Assembly (NCBI GenBank): GCA_020345805.1
Contig: CP070772.1
Location: 3,466,543-3,530,186 of the forward strand
Length of the DNA: 63,644 nt
Origin: Phycisphaerales bacterium
GTDB lineage: Bacteria; Planctomycetota; Phycisphaerae; Phycisphaerales; SM1A02
Direction: 5' to 3'
Shown one piece after another: positions 35,078-43,956 of the stretch (the stretch's first letter is position 1; each line of letters opens with the position of its first letter). The notes under the pieces were generated by a model. It saw only the letters and a list, made by a program, of their open reading frames with translations, was not told the origin of the DNA and did not search any database. The position numbers and the translations under genes are program-made.

Positions 35078-36064
35078 TTACTTGGCAGTGGCGGCGAGGG
35101 CGTCCTGGTTGACGCAGTTGAGCACTTCGCCGTTTCCCTTGTACTGCTTGACGATTCTCACGGTCTCCTCGGCGACGGCAAGCTGGGCCTGCTCGGTCGA
35201 GGCCCCGACGTGATGGGTGCCGACGAAGTTGGGCAGGTTGAGGATCTCGCTGGAGAAGGTCTTGTCCTCGGCCTTGGGTTCGTCGGCATAGACGTCGAGG
35301 GCCGCGCCCGCGATGGTGCCGTCCTTGAGGGCCTTGACCAGCGCCTCCTGATCGACGACCGAGCCGCGGGTGGTGTTGATGAGATAAGCATGCGGCTGCA
35401 TCAGAGCGAGCGTCTCGGCGTTGATGAGGTTCTTGGTCGCCTCCATGGCCGGGACGTGCAGCGAAACGATGTCGCTGTTCTTGAGCAGTTCCTCGCGCTC
35501 GACGCGCTTCGCATCGGGATGGTTGTCGAGTTCGTCGCAGGGGACGATGTCCTGGTAGAGGATCTTCATCTCCATGGCCAAAGCGCGACGGGCCACGAGC
35601 TTGCCGATCTGACCCACGCCGATGAGGCCGAGGGTTCGCCCCTTCAGGCCGAGTCCGAACTTGGCCCAGGCCTTCTTGGCCCACGCGCCGTTGCGGAGGT
35701 CTGCGGTCTGCTGGGGGATGCGCCGGTCGAGGGCGAGCATGAAGCCGATGGCCAGTTCGGCCACGGCGGTGGAGTTCATGCCGGGACAGTTGGCCACGGC
35801 GATGCCCCGCGAGCCGGCGAAGGCGGTGGCGATGGTGTCGTAGCCGGCCCCGGCCCGGATGATCAGGCCGAGCTGACCGGCCGCGGCCAGAACCTCCTCG
35901 GGCACCTTGGTGGAGCGCACGATCAGCACGTTGGGATCGTGTTGCTTCAAAGCGTCGGCGAGCACGTCCGTGGTGAGATCGGGCTGAAACTCGAGGTCGC
36001 AGCCCAGGTCGGTCAGGGCGTCGATGCCGAATTGTTCAAACTTGTCAGCGATGAGGACTTTCAT
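35078..36064 (-). CDS. serA: D-3-phosphoglycerate dehydrogenase, short form
   Basis: A 328-residue D-2-hydroxyacid dehydrogenase, first step of serine synthesis. The NAD site is GLIGVGQIG, and the catalytic Arg, Glu and His lie in NTTRGSVVD, YADEPK and GTHHVGAST. The length shows it has no C-terminal ACT domain, so it should not be feedback-inhibited through that domain. The ATG at 36064 follows GGGAAAG and matches the MKVLIADKF start of homologues; a start further upstream would add five residues. It is located between DUF1015 and serC. Confidence 0.93.
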   Translation of the reverse strand: MKVLIADKFEQFGIDALTDLGCDLEFQPDLTTDVLADALKQHDPNVLIVRSTKVPEEVLAAAGQLGLIIRAGAGYDTIATAFAGSRGIAVANCPGMNSTAVAELAIGFMLALDRRIPQQTADLRNGAWAKKAWAKFGLGLKGRTLGLIGVGQIGKLVARRALAMEMKILYQDIVPCDELDNHPDAKRVEREELLKNSDIVSLHVPAMEATKNLINAETLALMQPHAYLINTTRGSVVDQEALVKALKDGTIAGAALDVYADEPKAEDKTFSSEILNLPNFVGTHHVGASTEQAQLAVAEETVRIVKQYKGNGEVLNCVNQDALAATAK

Positions 36065-36235
36065 GGATAGCTTTCCCATTTGGCGACTGAGATTGACTTG
36101 AGACCACGGCGCGTCCCTAGGCGCCGGACCGGCCGCGATGGCGGCCTCTTGATGCGGCGAGGGATTGTATCGCTCCCCCCCGGCTCAGGCCGCGCTTCAG
36201 GGGCCGGAAACGGGACGATTCCCGGGCGGGGCGGC

Positions 36236-37465
36236 TCAGTCCAGGCTGTGCACGAAGAGGCCGCTTCGCAGCTTGGGCTCAAACCAGGTCGATTTGGGGG
36301 GCATGATGAGGCCGGCGTCAGCCACGTTCAGAAGCTGATCGATGGTGGTGGGATGCAGGGAGATGCCCGCCGCGGCGTCGCCGCTGTTCACCCGCTTCTC
36401 CAGCTCGCCCGTGCCGCGAATTCCGCCCACGAAGTCGATCCGGTCGGAGGTGCGGGGATCGTCGATGGCGAAAATCGGCCCCAGCACGCGGTCCTGCAGC
36501 ACCGCCACGTCCAGCGAGCCCACCGGGTCGGAATCGTCGATGAGAGACTCCTTGATTTCCAGGCGATGCCAGACTCCGTCGATATAGAAGCAGAACACTC
36601 CCGGACGGTCGGGCGAGGGATCCTCAGTCTCTTTGAGGCGACCCAGCTCTCCCAACCGTTTGAGCACCTTCAGCGGCGTCTGATTGTTCAAGTCCTTCAC
36701 CACGCGGTTGTAGGGCAGAATGTGGAGTTGACGGGCGGGGAAGAGGACGGTGAGGAACCAGTTGTACTCCTCCTGTCCCGTGTGGTCGGGATTCGCCTGG
36801 CGGCGCTCGGCTCCGGCGCGGGCGGCGGAGGCGGATCGATGGTGGCCGTCCGCGACATAAGCGCACGGCACCTGCTTGAACGCCTCGACATATGCCTCGG
36901 GATCCTCAGCGGTCCACACGGTGTGAGTCACGCCGTCGGGGGCGTCGAAGTGGTACAGCGGGCGGGCGTTCGTGTCCCGTTCGACCATCGCGGCGATCTC
37001 CGCCCGATCGCGGTAGGTGAGGAAGACCGGGCCGGTGTTGGCGTTGAGGGTGATGACGTGCCGGGTGCGGTCGTCCTCCTTCTCCCGGCGGGTCTTCTCG
37101 TGCTTCTTGATGAGATCGTTGGCGTAGTCATCGATGTGGCAGCAGCAGACGATGCCGATCTGGGGTCGGTGGTCCATCACCTGGCGGTAGAGATACAGCT
37201 TCGGCTGACCCTCGCGGATCAGAGTGCCCTCGGCAATGAACCGGTCGAGGTTCTCGCGGGCCTTGGCGTAGACCGAATCGTCGTAGAGATCGGTTTCCGG
37301 CGGCAGGTCGATCTCCGGCTTGACCACATGCAGGAAGCTGAGGGGGTTGTCCTTCGCCAACTCGCGGGCCTCCGCGGAGTTGACCACGTCGTAGGGCACG
37401 GACGCGACGCGCGAGGCCAGGTTGGGCTGGGGGCGAATGGCGGCGAAGGGGTTGATGCGCAACAT
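36236..37465 (-). CDS. DUF1015 family protein linked to serine synthesis
   Basis: A 409-residue protein of the DUF1015 family. It begins with RINPFAAIRP and has VASVPYDVVN, FLHVVKPEID, the DGHHRS motif near residue 225 and the end QLLNVADAGLIMPPKST. Members occur beside serA/serC in many bacteria, but the biochemical role is not established. The DGHHR motif recalls the ParB/sulfiredoxin fold used by free serine kinases, so a link to serine or phosphoserine is possible (hypothesis). The ATG at 37465 has GGAGA in front. A gap of 171 bp separates it from serA. Confidence 0.88.
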   Translation of the reverse strand: MLRINPFAAIRPQPNLASRVASVPYDVVNSAEARELAKDNPLSFLHVVKPEIDLPPETDLYDDSVYAKARENLDRFIAEGTLIREGQPKLYLYRQVMDHRPQIGIVCCCHIDDYANDLIKKHEKTRREKEDDRTRHVITLNANTGPVFLTYRDRAEIAAMVERDTNARPLYHFDAPDGVTHTVWTAEDPEAYVEAFKQVPCAYVADGHHRSASAARAGAERRQANPDHTGQEEYNWFLTVLFPARQLHILPYNRVVKDLNNQTPLKVLKRLGELGRLKETEDPSPDRPGVFCFYIDGVWHRLEIKESLIDDSDPVGSLDVAVLQDRVLGPIFAIDDPRTSDRIDFVGGIRGTGELEKRVNSGDAAAGISLHPTTIDQLLNVADAGLIMPPKSTWFEPKLRSGLFVHSLD

Positions 37466-37674
37466 GAGTTGAAGATCTCCGGGAAAGACGACGATGATCT
37501 GCGAGGCGCGGATTGAACAGTTTACACCCGGGTCGCTTCCGGCCCAACTGAAGGCGGCGAGCCCCATAATCCTCGCCTTTCTGCCCGATCCGGCTGAAGC
37601 GCGGCGGCCAACAGGCCGACATACGTCTGCGGTGGCGGAGGTAGGCAGGCCTCGCAACATTGAGGAGAACGGCG

Positions 37675-38019
37675 GTGAGCACGGCATTGGATCCCGAAGA
37701 AACGGTCACTAACCTCGATCAGACAACACCACTGCGTTTTGAGCGTCGCTGCATAGAGCGCTGGCCGATGGAAGGTGCCGCCACGGCCTTCGGGCTGGCG
37801 GGCGAGCACTTCGGCCACATTCACGAAATGACGATGTGCGATTACTCCCACGGTGGGATGGGGGCCATCAGCGACACTCCCATTGAACCCGGCACGCAAG
37901 TGTCCGTCGGCTTTCAGCAGCCGGGAGTGGTGGCGAGAAGGGGTGTGATTCGTCGCTGCTATCCGTGCGGCAACGGTTATCGGGTGGGGATTCAGTTCGA
38001 GTTGCGTCAGGCCGCCTGA
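37675..38019 (+). CDS. PilZ domain protein (c-di-GMP receptor)
   Basis: A 114-residue single-domain protein. The two c-di-GMP-binding motifs are present: R-x3-R in ERRCIERW and D-x-S-x-x-G in DYSHGG, followed by the barrel strand YRVGIQFE. PilZ proteins pass c-di-GMP levels to pili, secretion or exopolysaccharide enzymes. A GTG start at 37675 is chosen because GAGGAG lies 7 nt before it. A strong terminator follows, so it is a single-gene unit, about 550 bp before the pilin gene. Confidence 0.8.
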   Translation: MSTALDPEETVTNLDQTTPLRFERRCIERWPMEGAATAFGLAGEHFGHIHEMTMCDYSHGGMGAISDTPIEPGTQVSVGFQQPGVVARRGVIRRCYPCGNGYRVGIQFELRQAA

Positions 38020-38084
38020 ATCGAGCCTGAGGCCCCACGGGCGTTCCCGCCACCAGCCACCAACGTTTCCGGAAGGCGAGAAAG

Positions 38085-38129
38085 CCGCAATCTCCAGCGC
38101 AGGGACGCGCTGCGGGGATTGCGGTTTTT
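38085..38129 (+). terminator. Rho-independent terminator of the PilZ gene
   Basis: Stem CCGCAATCTCC (38085-38095) with GGGGATTGCGG (38114-38124, one G-T pair), a GC-rich inner part and a five-T run at 38125-38129. Confidence 0.85.
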
Positions 38130-38572
38130 CCTATCACTGTCAGAAGCCCCCTTGCTTACCACTCGCCGACGGTCAGGCTGGCGAACCGCGGGCGGTTGTG
38201 CGGGCGGGGGGCAATGGGGGGCCGGCTGCTGCTATGCGGCCTGCGGAGGATGTGTGATCTGGCTGAGGGGATGGGGCAAGAAGTGCAGCCTCCTGCTCCA
38301 TAGATGTTTGGCAACAGACGATACGAATCGTGCACTTGATCGAGTGTCCGGAGGTAACGGCGGATGTTTAGTGAGCCGCCGCTGGAGGGGACGGCGATTC
38401 TCCGCCGGCTACCGCCTGCGGACACAGCCGGCCCGGCATGTGCCGGGCCGGACGATCAAGCCTTCGGGTCCGGGGTGGAACCGGAGGCGTGTTCTTACCC
38501 AACGGTGGGAACCAGGCAGGAGAGAGCCTGACCCACCTCCCAACTTCGAAGTCTGTCAAGGAGTAGGAAACC
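38130..38572. other. Upstream region and leader of the pilin gene
   Basis: 443 bases without a supported gene. It contains a 24-bp near-perfect palindrome at 38428-38451 and the pilin ribosome binding site AAGGAG at 38559-38564. No confident -35/-10 pair was found; a sigma-54 -24/-12 motif was looked for and not seen. Confidence 0.5.
38428..38451. repeat. 24-bp GC palindrome in the pilin leader
   Basis: Two 11-bp arms, CCGGCCCGGCA (38428-38438) and TGCCGGGCCGG (38441-38451), separated by TG. It is not followed by a T run, so it does not look like an ordinary terminator. It could stabilise the pilin mRNA 5' end or bind a protein. Confidence 0.7.
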
Positions 38573-38956
38573 ATGCGTACCCGTCGCCGAGCATTTACCC
38601 TTATTGAAATTCTGATTGTGGTCGTCATTCTCGGCATTCTGGCGGCCATCGTCATCCCGCAGTTCACCGATGCCTCCACCCAGGCCACTGAGTCCAGTGT
38701 CCGCAGCCAGCTTCAGACCATTCGCGCCCAGCTCGAGCTTTACAAGGTCCAGAACAACGACACCTATCCGGACCTTGTCGCCAACCAGTGGGCCGACATG
38801 ACCAACAATGATTACCTGCAGTCGGCGCCCAAGAACCCGATGCAGGCAAACTCCACCGTCGTCGCCGCTGCGGCCGCGGCCGGTGTCGGCTGGGTCTGGG
38901 ACGGCAACGACCTCTTCGCCGTCGACCCCAACGGCGCCATCTGGGATGAGAGCTAA
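38573..38956 (+). CDS. Major prepilin / type II secretion pseudopilin (GspG-like)
   Basis: A 127-residue prepilin. After a very short basic leader (MRTRRRA) comes the methylated N-terminal motif FTLIEILIVVVILGILAAI, with E5 in place. The -1 residue is Ala rather than the usual Gly, which some prepilin peptidases accept. The C-terminal part is short (GspG-like length) and ends in a DPNGAIWDES segment. It has a strong ribosome binding site and its own terminator, as expected for the most abundant subunit. No prepilin peptidase gene is found in the window. Confidence 0.9.
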   Translation: MRTRRRAFTLIEILIVVVILGILAAIVIPQFTDASTQATESSVRSQLQTIRAQLELYKVQNNDTYPDLVANQWADMTNNDYLQSAPKNPMQANSTVVAAAAAAGVGWVWDGNDLFAVDPNGAIWDES

Positions 38957-38994
38957 GTAATCTTCAGGACCGGTACACGGTCCGAAGGACCACC

Positions 38995-39028
38995 AGACGT
39001 CGGCGTGGAGACGCGCCGACGTCTTTTC
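38995..39028 (+). terminator. Rho-independent terminator of the pilin gene
   Basis: An 11-bp stem, AGACGTCGGCG (38995-39005) with CGCCGACGTCT (39014-39024), an 8-nt loop and a T run at 39024-39027. It should raise pilin mRNA relative to the downstream pil genes. Confidence 0.9.
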
Positions 39029-39057
39029 TTACCCAACTTGGACCCGCGATCGCGACG

Positions 39058-39924
39058 ATGATTGACCTTTCGCCACAATCACCGACGTTCTCCGGCGAAC
39101 CCTGCCACTGCTCCCACCGTGTACAGGGGACGGAAGAAGAACCTGCCACCAGCGAAGGACCGGGCGCGGTGGAAGCGCCCCGCCCGCCGACCTCTGTGGA
39201 CTACACCTCGTCCACTCCCTGGGGGCGACGTCTGCTGCTGCCCCGACTGCGGCGGCGTGAGAATGGCGCCGGGAGGGGGGCCGAGACGAACGGCCGCCGC
39301 CGACGCGGCGGCACGATTACCGGCTTACTGGTGACCATCTCCTTGATCGGAGCTCTGGCGGCCGGTGCGGCGGTCTTTTCGCCCGGCCTCTTGAGGGCGA
39401 GCCCGGAGGATTCGGGCGAGATTCGCGCGAAGGATCCGGCCCATCAGGAGATGGCTGACGCCTTGGCGACCCTGATCGGCCGCAGCCACGCCGTTCTCGC
39501 GGTGCACGACAGGGGCGCGACTCCTTACCTGGAAACGGTGCTCTGGCTCAACGACCGCACCAACCCGGGAAGGATCGATCCCGAAGAGCTCGCCATCCTC
39601 AGCCACAGCGAGGTGCTCTGGACGATTTTCTACTACGAACTGGAGTCCTCCGCCGGCGAGGGGGATGCGGAGGCCGAGGCACTGGAGCCGGCGGAGGTGG
39701 GCAAGCCCGCATTCTGTGGGCGATGGCGGTCCCGTCCGGACGTGGTTCCGCGAGTGATCGCCACGGGGATATCGGACCTGCGTCTCGAGGTGAAGAACCC
39801 GGCCGCTGATGGACACGCCCTCCTTCGGATCTCCCTTACCTGGAGGTCCGATTCGGCCGATGGTCCTGACGAGGCGTCCGTCCTGGCTGATGTCGTGATG
39901 TGCGGTACGGACGCTGCGGAGTGA
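39058..39924 (+). CDS. Single-helix protein in pilus locus, possible atypical minor pseudopilin
   Basis: A 288-residue protein I cannot assign to a family. An 80-residue basic, probably disordered N-terminus precedes a hydrophobic helix (about 86-108) that begins RRRRGG then TITGLLVTISLIGAL. This resembles a prepilin cleavage site after Gly85, but position +5 is Leu instead of Glu and the leader is far too long. The rest is a soluble extracytoplasmic domain (VLWLNDRTNPGRIDPEELAIL). Its place before another pseudopilin suggests a GspK/GspJ-like minor subunit, but a plain membrane-anchored protein is possible. The start codon is uncertain, with no clear ribosome binding site. Confidence 0.55.
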   Translation: MIDLSPQSPTFSGEPCHCSHRVQGTEEEPATSEGPGAVEAPRPPTSVDYTSSTPWGRRLLLPRLRRRENGAGRGAETNGRRRRGGTITGLLVTISLIGALAAGAAVFSPGLLRASPEDSGEIRAKDPAHQEMADALATLIGRSHAVLAVHDRGATPYLETVLWLNDRTNPGRIDPEELAILSHSEVLWTIFYYELESSAGEGDAEAEALEPAEVGKPAFCGRWRSRPDVVPRVIATGISDLRLEVKNPAADGHALLRISLTWRSDSADGPDEASVLADVVMCGTDAAE

Positions 39925-39929
39925 GTGTA

Positions 39930-40229
39930 ATGAAGATCCGTCAAGGCACATACCTCAATGCGATTCTGACCGTCAACGCAGTCCTGCTGTCAGCGCTGGT
40001 GTGGACGCAACTTGCGCCGCGCCCGGTGATGGCGGAAACGGCGACCGCTCAGGCGACTCGGCGTCCGGGCATTCCCAACGCCGCCGAGCAGCGCCAGAAG
40101 CTCATCACCGCCGTGAAGGACATGAAGGCGTCGGTGGACTCGACCCGCAAGCTGCTGGAGAGCGGCAAGCTCAAAGTGGAAGTGACGAACCTCGATGAGA
40201 TTCGTCTGGAGGCAGACAGAGGCCGCTAG
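39930..40229 (+). CDS. Small exported or membrane-anchored protein of the pilus locus
   Basis: A 99-residue protein of unknown function. The N-terminus (about 10-40) is a signal peptide or anchor, with possible cleavage after VMA. The rest is a short helical region (EQRQKLITAVKDMKASVDSTRKLLESGKLKVEV) that could be a coiled coil. It begins 5 bp after the stop of the previous gene and ends 23 bp before the GspH-like gene, so it clearly belongs to the operon. Confidence 0.65.
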   Translation: MKIRQGTYLNAILTVNAVLLSALVWTQLAPRPVMAETATAQATRRPGIPNAAEQRQKLITAVKDMKASVDSTRKLLESGKLKVEVTNLDEIRLEADRGR

Positions 40230-40252
40230 ACGGAGGCTTTGGAGGGGTCGTT

Positions 40253-40849
40253 ATGACCTTCGTGCGACGTTCAACGGCTCATGGTCACGCTGCCTACACG
40301 CTCGTCGAGTTGATCATCGTCATTGCGGTGCTCGGTTTGGCCAGCGCGTTGCTCGTTCCCTACCTGGTGGGGCGAGACAGCCTTCAGGTGCAGGCGGCGG
40401 TGCGCCAGGTTATCGCGGATCTCAGCTTTGCCCAGTCCGATGCTCTGGCCTATCAGGGCTATCGCCGGGTCCACTTCTATGAGGACGGACGGGGCTACTG
40501 CCTCGTGAGGATGGCCAACGACGGCAGCGACCTCGGGGCGCCCTTCGATCCGGACACCGCCGACTATGTCAACGATCCACTCGCTGCGGCCGGCGAACTG
40601 GGGCAGTACATCGTCGACTTCAGCACCGACGAGCGCTACGAGGGCGTCTGGATCACCTCCGCGGACATCGACGACGACAGCGAACTCCCCGTCAATCTGC
40701 ACTACGGTCCACTCGGGGGAACGCGGATGGCGGGCGTGGGGGCGCCGCCCGGTCTCGGGGGCCAGATTGTGATCGCCTCCGACGAGTACAGCTACGAGAT
40801 CACCATCGCCCCGTTCACGGGCAAGCTGACGGTGCGGAAGCTGCCGTAA
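40253..40849 (+). CDS. GspH/FimT-type minor pseudopilin
   Basis: A 198-residue pseudopilin with the N-terminal methylation motif after a short leader (GHAA then YTLVELIIVIAVLGLASALLVP), with E in the +5 region. The C-terminal domain has a GspH/FimT-like pattern (IADLSFAQSDALAYQGYRRVHFYEDG). Minor pseudopilins prime the pilus tip. The -1 residue is Ala, as in the major pilin of this locus, which suggests that the local prepilin peptidase tolerates Ala. Confidence 0.82.
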   Translation: MTFVRRSTAHGHAAYTLVELIIVIAVLGLASALLVPYLVGRDSLQVQAAVRQVIADLSFAQSDALAYQGYRRVHFYEDGRGYCLVRMANDGSDLGAPFDPDTADYVNDPLAAAGELGQYIVDFSTDERYEGVWITSADIDDDSELPVNLHYGPLGGTRMAGVGAPPGLGGQIVIASDEYSYEITIAPFTGKLTVRKLP

Positions 40850-40906
40850 GGTCGCGGGGGCAGTCGGTCTGCGGCCGAAGGCCCCGAATCTCCTCAGGAG
40901 GAAAAC

Positions 40907-42073
40907 GTGTTTGCAGGACGGTTCTCATCATCAATCGGAACGGTCGGCGTGGACTTCGGATCCGGGGTGGTGAAGCTGCTGCAGCTTCGCGAGCATTGTC
41001 AGGGACTGCAGGTCGTGGGAGCCGCCCAGTGCTGGCATACTACGGATGAGGAGGGGCGACCGTCGGCCGAGGCCCTGACGGAGCAGCTGCGCTCCGCGAT
41101 TGCCACCGGGGGTTTCACGGGTCGGCGCTGTGTGGTGGCCCTTCCCCGTGACCAGGTGAACGTGCAGTCCATCCGACTTCCGCAGATGCCGGACAGCGAG
41201 TTGCGTCAGGCCATCGAGTGGGAGGCTTCGCAGCGCTTCGGCTTTGACCGCGGCGCCATGCAGGCCGACCACATCCGCACCGGGGCGCTGTTGCAAAGCG
41301 GTGAGAACAGGGAAGAGGTCCTGCTGGTCGCCGCATCCCACGACGCGATCCATTCCCATATCGATCCGCTGATAGACGCCGGCCTCAGGATCGTGGCGGT
41401 TGACACCGGTTTCGCCGCTCTGGCCCGGACCGTCAGTCGCCGATGCCGGCGGGAGTCGGATCGTGATCAGGTCCGGGCAGTCCTGGAAGTGGGAGCCTCC
41501 GGTTCGGTGGTGATGATCCTCCGCGGTGATCAGATCGCCTTCTGCAAGTCCATCAACATCGGTGGCGGCCAGTTCAGTGAGGCGGTGGCGGATCACCTTC
41601 AGTTGGAAAAGGCCGCAGCCGCGGAACTCCGGGCCGAGCGCATGGCAGCCGGCGGGATCAACGATGACGGTCGTGCCGAGCTGGACGAGTCCACCAGCCG
41701 GGCGGTTTTTGAGGCGACACGGCCGCTCATGGGAGACCTGGCCAAGGAGGTCATGCTCTGCCTCCGCTACTACGGCGTGACCTTTCGGGGACAGCCGCCG
41801 GATCGAATTGTGTTGACCGGAGGCGACGGCCTGGAACCGAGGCTTGATGAGACATTGAGTCGAGCCTGCGGCATTGAAGTCGTGTTCGACGATTCGATCC
41901 GCGGTCTGGAGACCTTTCTCCCGCAGATCCAGGACAAGCTCAACCGCTCTCCCGGCCCCTTGGGTGCGTGGGTAGTCGCCGCCGGTCTCAGCCTGCGGGG
42001 CATCAGGGCTGGTCGGCTGGCGCAGGATGCAGGAGACGCTGAGCCTGCGATAGGAAAAGGGGCGGCAGCATGA
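40907..42073 (+). CDS. pilM: Type IV pilus assembly protein PilM
   Basis: A 388-residue actin-like ATPase of the pilus inner-membrane platform. It shows the FtsA-like phosphate-1 motif VGVDFGSGVVKLLQL, the IRLPQMPDSELRQAIEWEA signature and the late phosphate-2/adenosine motifs (VLEVGASGSVVMIL, IVLTGGDGL). PilM binds the PilN N-terminus. The start is GTG with AGGAGG at 40897-40902. Its stop overlaps the pilN start (ATGA). Confidence 0.92.
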   Translation: MFAGRFSSSIGTVGVDFGSGVVKLLQLREHCQGLQVVGAAQCWHTTDEEGRPSAEALTEQLRSAIATGGFTGRRCVVALPRDQVNVQSIRLPQMPDSELRQAIEWEASQRFGFDRGAMQADHIRTGALLQSGENREEVLLVAASHDAIHSHIDPLIDAGLRIVAVDTGFAALARTVSRRCRRESDRDQVRAVLEVGASGSVVMILRGDQIAFCKSINIGGGQFSEAVADHLQLEKAAAAELRAERMAAGGINDDGRAELDESTSRAVFEATRPLMGDLAKEVMLCLRYYGVTFRGQPPDRIVLTGGDGLEPRLDETLSRACGIEVVFDDSIRGLETFLPQIQDKLNRSPGPLGAWVVAAGLSLRGIRAGRLAQDAGDAEPAIGKGAAA

Positions 42074-42753
42074 ATCAACACCAGATCGACCTGTTGCCCA
42101 CCTCGATTCGCATTCGCAACCAGGCCGGTGTGCGAGCCGGGCGATACTTGGCGAGTCTCATCGCCACCTTTGCCCTTGTCGTGATAGTCGTCACCCACTC
42201 GCGCATCCAGCTCGGCCACATTCGGAACGTGCTCGGGCAGACCGAGATGGAGGCAAATCAGGTTCTGAAGGCCGAAGCACGGGCTTGTGAGCTTCGTCAG
42301 ACCCTGAAGGCGGGCAACGAGGCCATTGCGCACTACCGCGAGTTGGCGCATCCGCTGGAAATCAGCTCGGTCATTGCCACCGTGGTCAACCAACTGCCGG
42401 AGGGCGCCTCCCTGGACCGGATTGACCTGGATGCCGGTGTGAGGCGAATCCTCCGTTCGGCCCGCAGCAAGGGGACGGTGGACCTGGACCAGGCATCGCG
42501 GCGGATGCTGACGGCGGAACTCGCCGGCTTTGCCCTTTCCGATCTTCAGGTGGCCGGGCTGGTGGTGGATCTGGAGGGCATCCAGCCCTTCCGCGATGTC
42601 AGCTTGGATTTCAGCCGCACCCGCGCGGTTCGCGAGCGATCGGCTCGGGAGTTCCGGCTGAGCTTTCGGGTGGACTTTGAGGAGAGTTACGAGGTGGTCG
42701 AGAGGGCTCGATCGCTGGCGGCCGCGGGGCAGGAGGCCGGTGATGTTGAATAG
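42070..42753 (+). CDS. pilN: Type IV pilus assembly protein PilN
   Basis: A 227-residue protein with a short cytoplasmic N-terminus that carries the PilM-binding motif (IDLLPTSIR), one helix (about 29-48) and a periplasmic coiled coil and ferredoxin-like domain. It overlaps pilM by 4 bp and pilO by 11 bp, which indicates translational coupling. It forms a heterodimer with PilO. Confidence 0.88.
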   Translation: MNQHQIDLLPTSIRIRNQAGVRAGRYLASLIATFALVVIVVTHSRIQLGHIRNVLGQTEMEANQVLKAEARACELRQTLKAGNEAIAHYRELAHPLEISSVIATVVNQLPEGASLDRIDLDAGVRRILRSARSKGTVDLDQASRRMLTAELAGFALSDLQVAGLVVDLEGIQPFRDVSLDFSRTRAVRERSAREFRLSFRVDFEESYEVVERARSLAAAGQEAGDVE

Positions 42754-43318
42754 CAAGCAGCTTCTATACCTGGTGATCGGCCTGCTCGTGGCCATGGTTG
42801 TCGTCGGCGGCTTCCTCGCGGTGCCGGCGTACCGTCAGGCCAGTCAACTCAAGGCCAGGACCGCGAACCTGCAGGAGAAGATCGACGGACTTACAGGGCA
42901 GACTGAGGAGCTCCAGCAGTTGGCTGTCGCCCTCTCCGCCATGAATGAGCAGTTGGACAGTGAACTGAAGACCATCCCCTGCGTTCCGGACATCGCCGAT
43001 CTGATTCGCAAGCTCTCGCTGCCGGTTGACGGCGTCACGATACGCGATCAGACGTTCACCGCGGGCTCGGTGGGGGAAGCGGTGGCGGGGAAGGAAAACC
43101 CGGCCCGAGTCATGCCGCTGACCATCGACATGGTCGCCCGGTTCGACTCGGTGTTCGCGCTGATTCAGGCTGCCGAGTCCATGCCCAGGCTGGTGCGTGT
43201 GGCCTCGGTGCGGATGGAGGTCGAACACGGTCAGGAGGAAACGGACGAATCCTTCCTGATCGCCTCGGTGGGATTGGAGGCCGTCTACGAGCCGGACGGC
43301 GGGGAGGAGGGTAGCTGA
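42743..43318 (+). CDS. pilO: Type IV pilus assembly protein PilO
   Basis: A 191-residue protein with an N-terminal helix (about 8-28), a coiled coil (about 35-75) and a small periplasmic domain. The ATG at 42743 is preceded by AGGAGG at 42731-42736 inside pilN. The stop is directly followed by the ATG of the pilP-like gene. Sequence similarity within PilO is weak, so gene order carries much of the assignment. Confidence 0.85.
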   Translation: MLNSKQLLYLVIGLLVAMVVVGGFLAVPAYRQASQLKARTANLQEKIDGLTGQTEELQQLAVALSAMNEQLDSELKTIPCVPDIADLIRKLSLPVDGVTIRDQTFTAGSVGEAVAGKENPARVMPLTIDMVARFDSVFALIQAAESMPRLVRVASVRMEVEHGQEETDESFLIASVGLEAVYEPDGGEEGS

Positions 43319-43912
43319 ATGTCCGTCAAGCTCAGACGATTGTGGATCCAGCTCACCGGCGACCGGAAGCGCTTCGGCATTCTTTGCGCGGCGGTTTTGG
43401 TGGCGCTTCTGTTTTGGGCCCGCCTGATCGTCATCTCCAGGGCTCCGCGCACGGCGATGGCCGAGGATCCGGTTGTGGTGGCGCCGGCTCCGGCGCCGGA
43501 ACCCGCGTCCGATAAAACCGCCTCTCCGCCTCAGCAGGTGACGCTGGATCGGATGCCGTTTCGGGATCCGTTCCTCATCAGCGAGGACCATTTCCCCCGA
43601 CTCGATCCGGTTGTGGGATTGGGGCCGGAAGCAGGCAAGTCGGGGGCCAAGACGACCGAAGATCCTGTACAGGCGGCGCTTCGGAGAACAGCTCAACTTC
43701 AGAGTCTGGTTGATCTGTTCACGTTGGACGCCGTCATGACCCAGCCGCCGATGGCGGTCATCAGCGGCAAGACGTATCGGCCAGGCGATCTCGTTTCAGG
43801 GATCAACAATGACCAGATTCAGTTCCAACTTTTCCAAGTGAAGCAAGGATGTGTGATTCTTGAATGCGAGGATCGCCAGTTTGAATTGAAGATGGAGTCT
43901 CCGGGGCTCTAG
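43319..43912 (+). CDS. pilP: PilP-like lipoprotein-type pilus protein
   Basis: A 197-residue protein with an N-terminal helix (about 18-38), a proline-rich linker (about 48-70) and a C-terminal HR-like domain. That domain resembles PilP/GspC (LVDLFTLDAVMTQPPMAVISGKTYRPGDLV). PilP links PilN/PilO to the secretin PilQ. No lipobox is visible, so it is more GspC-like in topology. It comes right after pilO and before pilQ. Confidence 0.75.
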   Translation: MSVKLRRLWIQLTGDRKRFGILCAAVLVALLFWARLIVISRAPRTAMAEDPVVVAPAPAPEPASDKTASPPQQVTLDRMPFRDPFLISEDHFPRLDPVVGLGPEAGKSGAKTTEDPVQAALRRTAQLQSLVDLFTLDAVMTQPPMAVISGKTYRPGDLVSGINNDQIQFQLFQVKQGCVILECEDRQFELKMESPGL

Positions 43913-43956
43913 GAGGCTACCTCCAACAACCCGGTTAGGCAGGAGTACACCCAATC

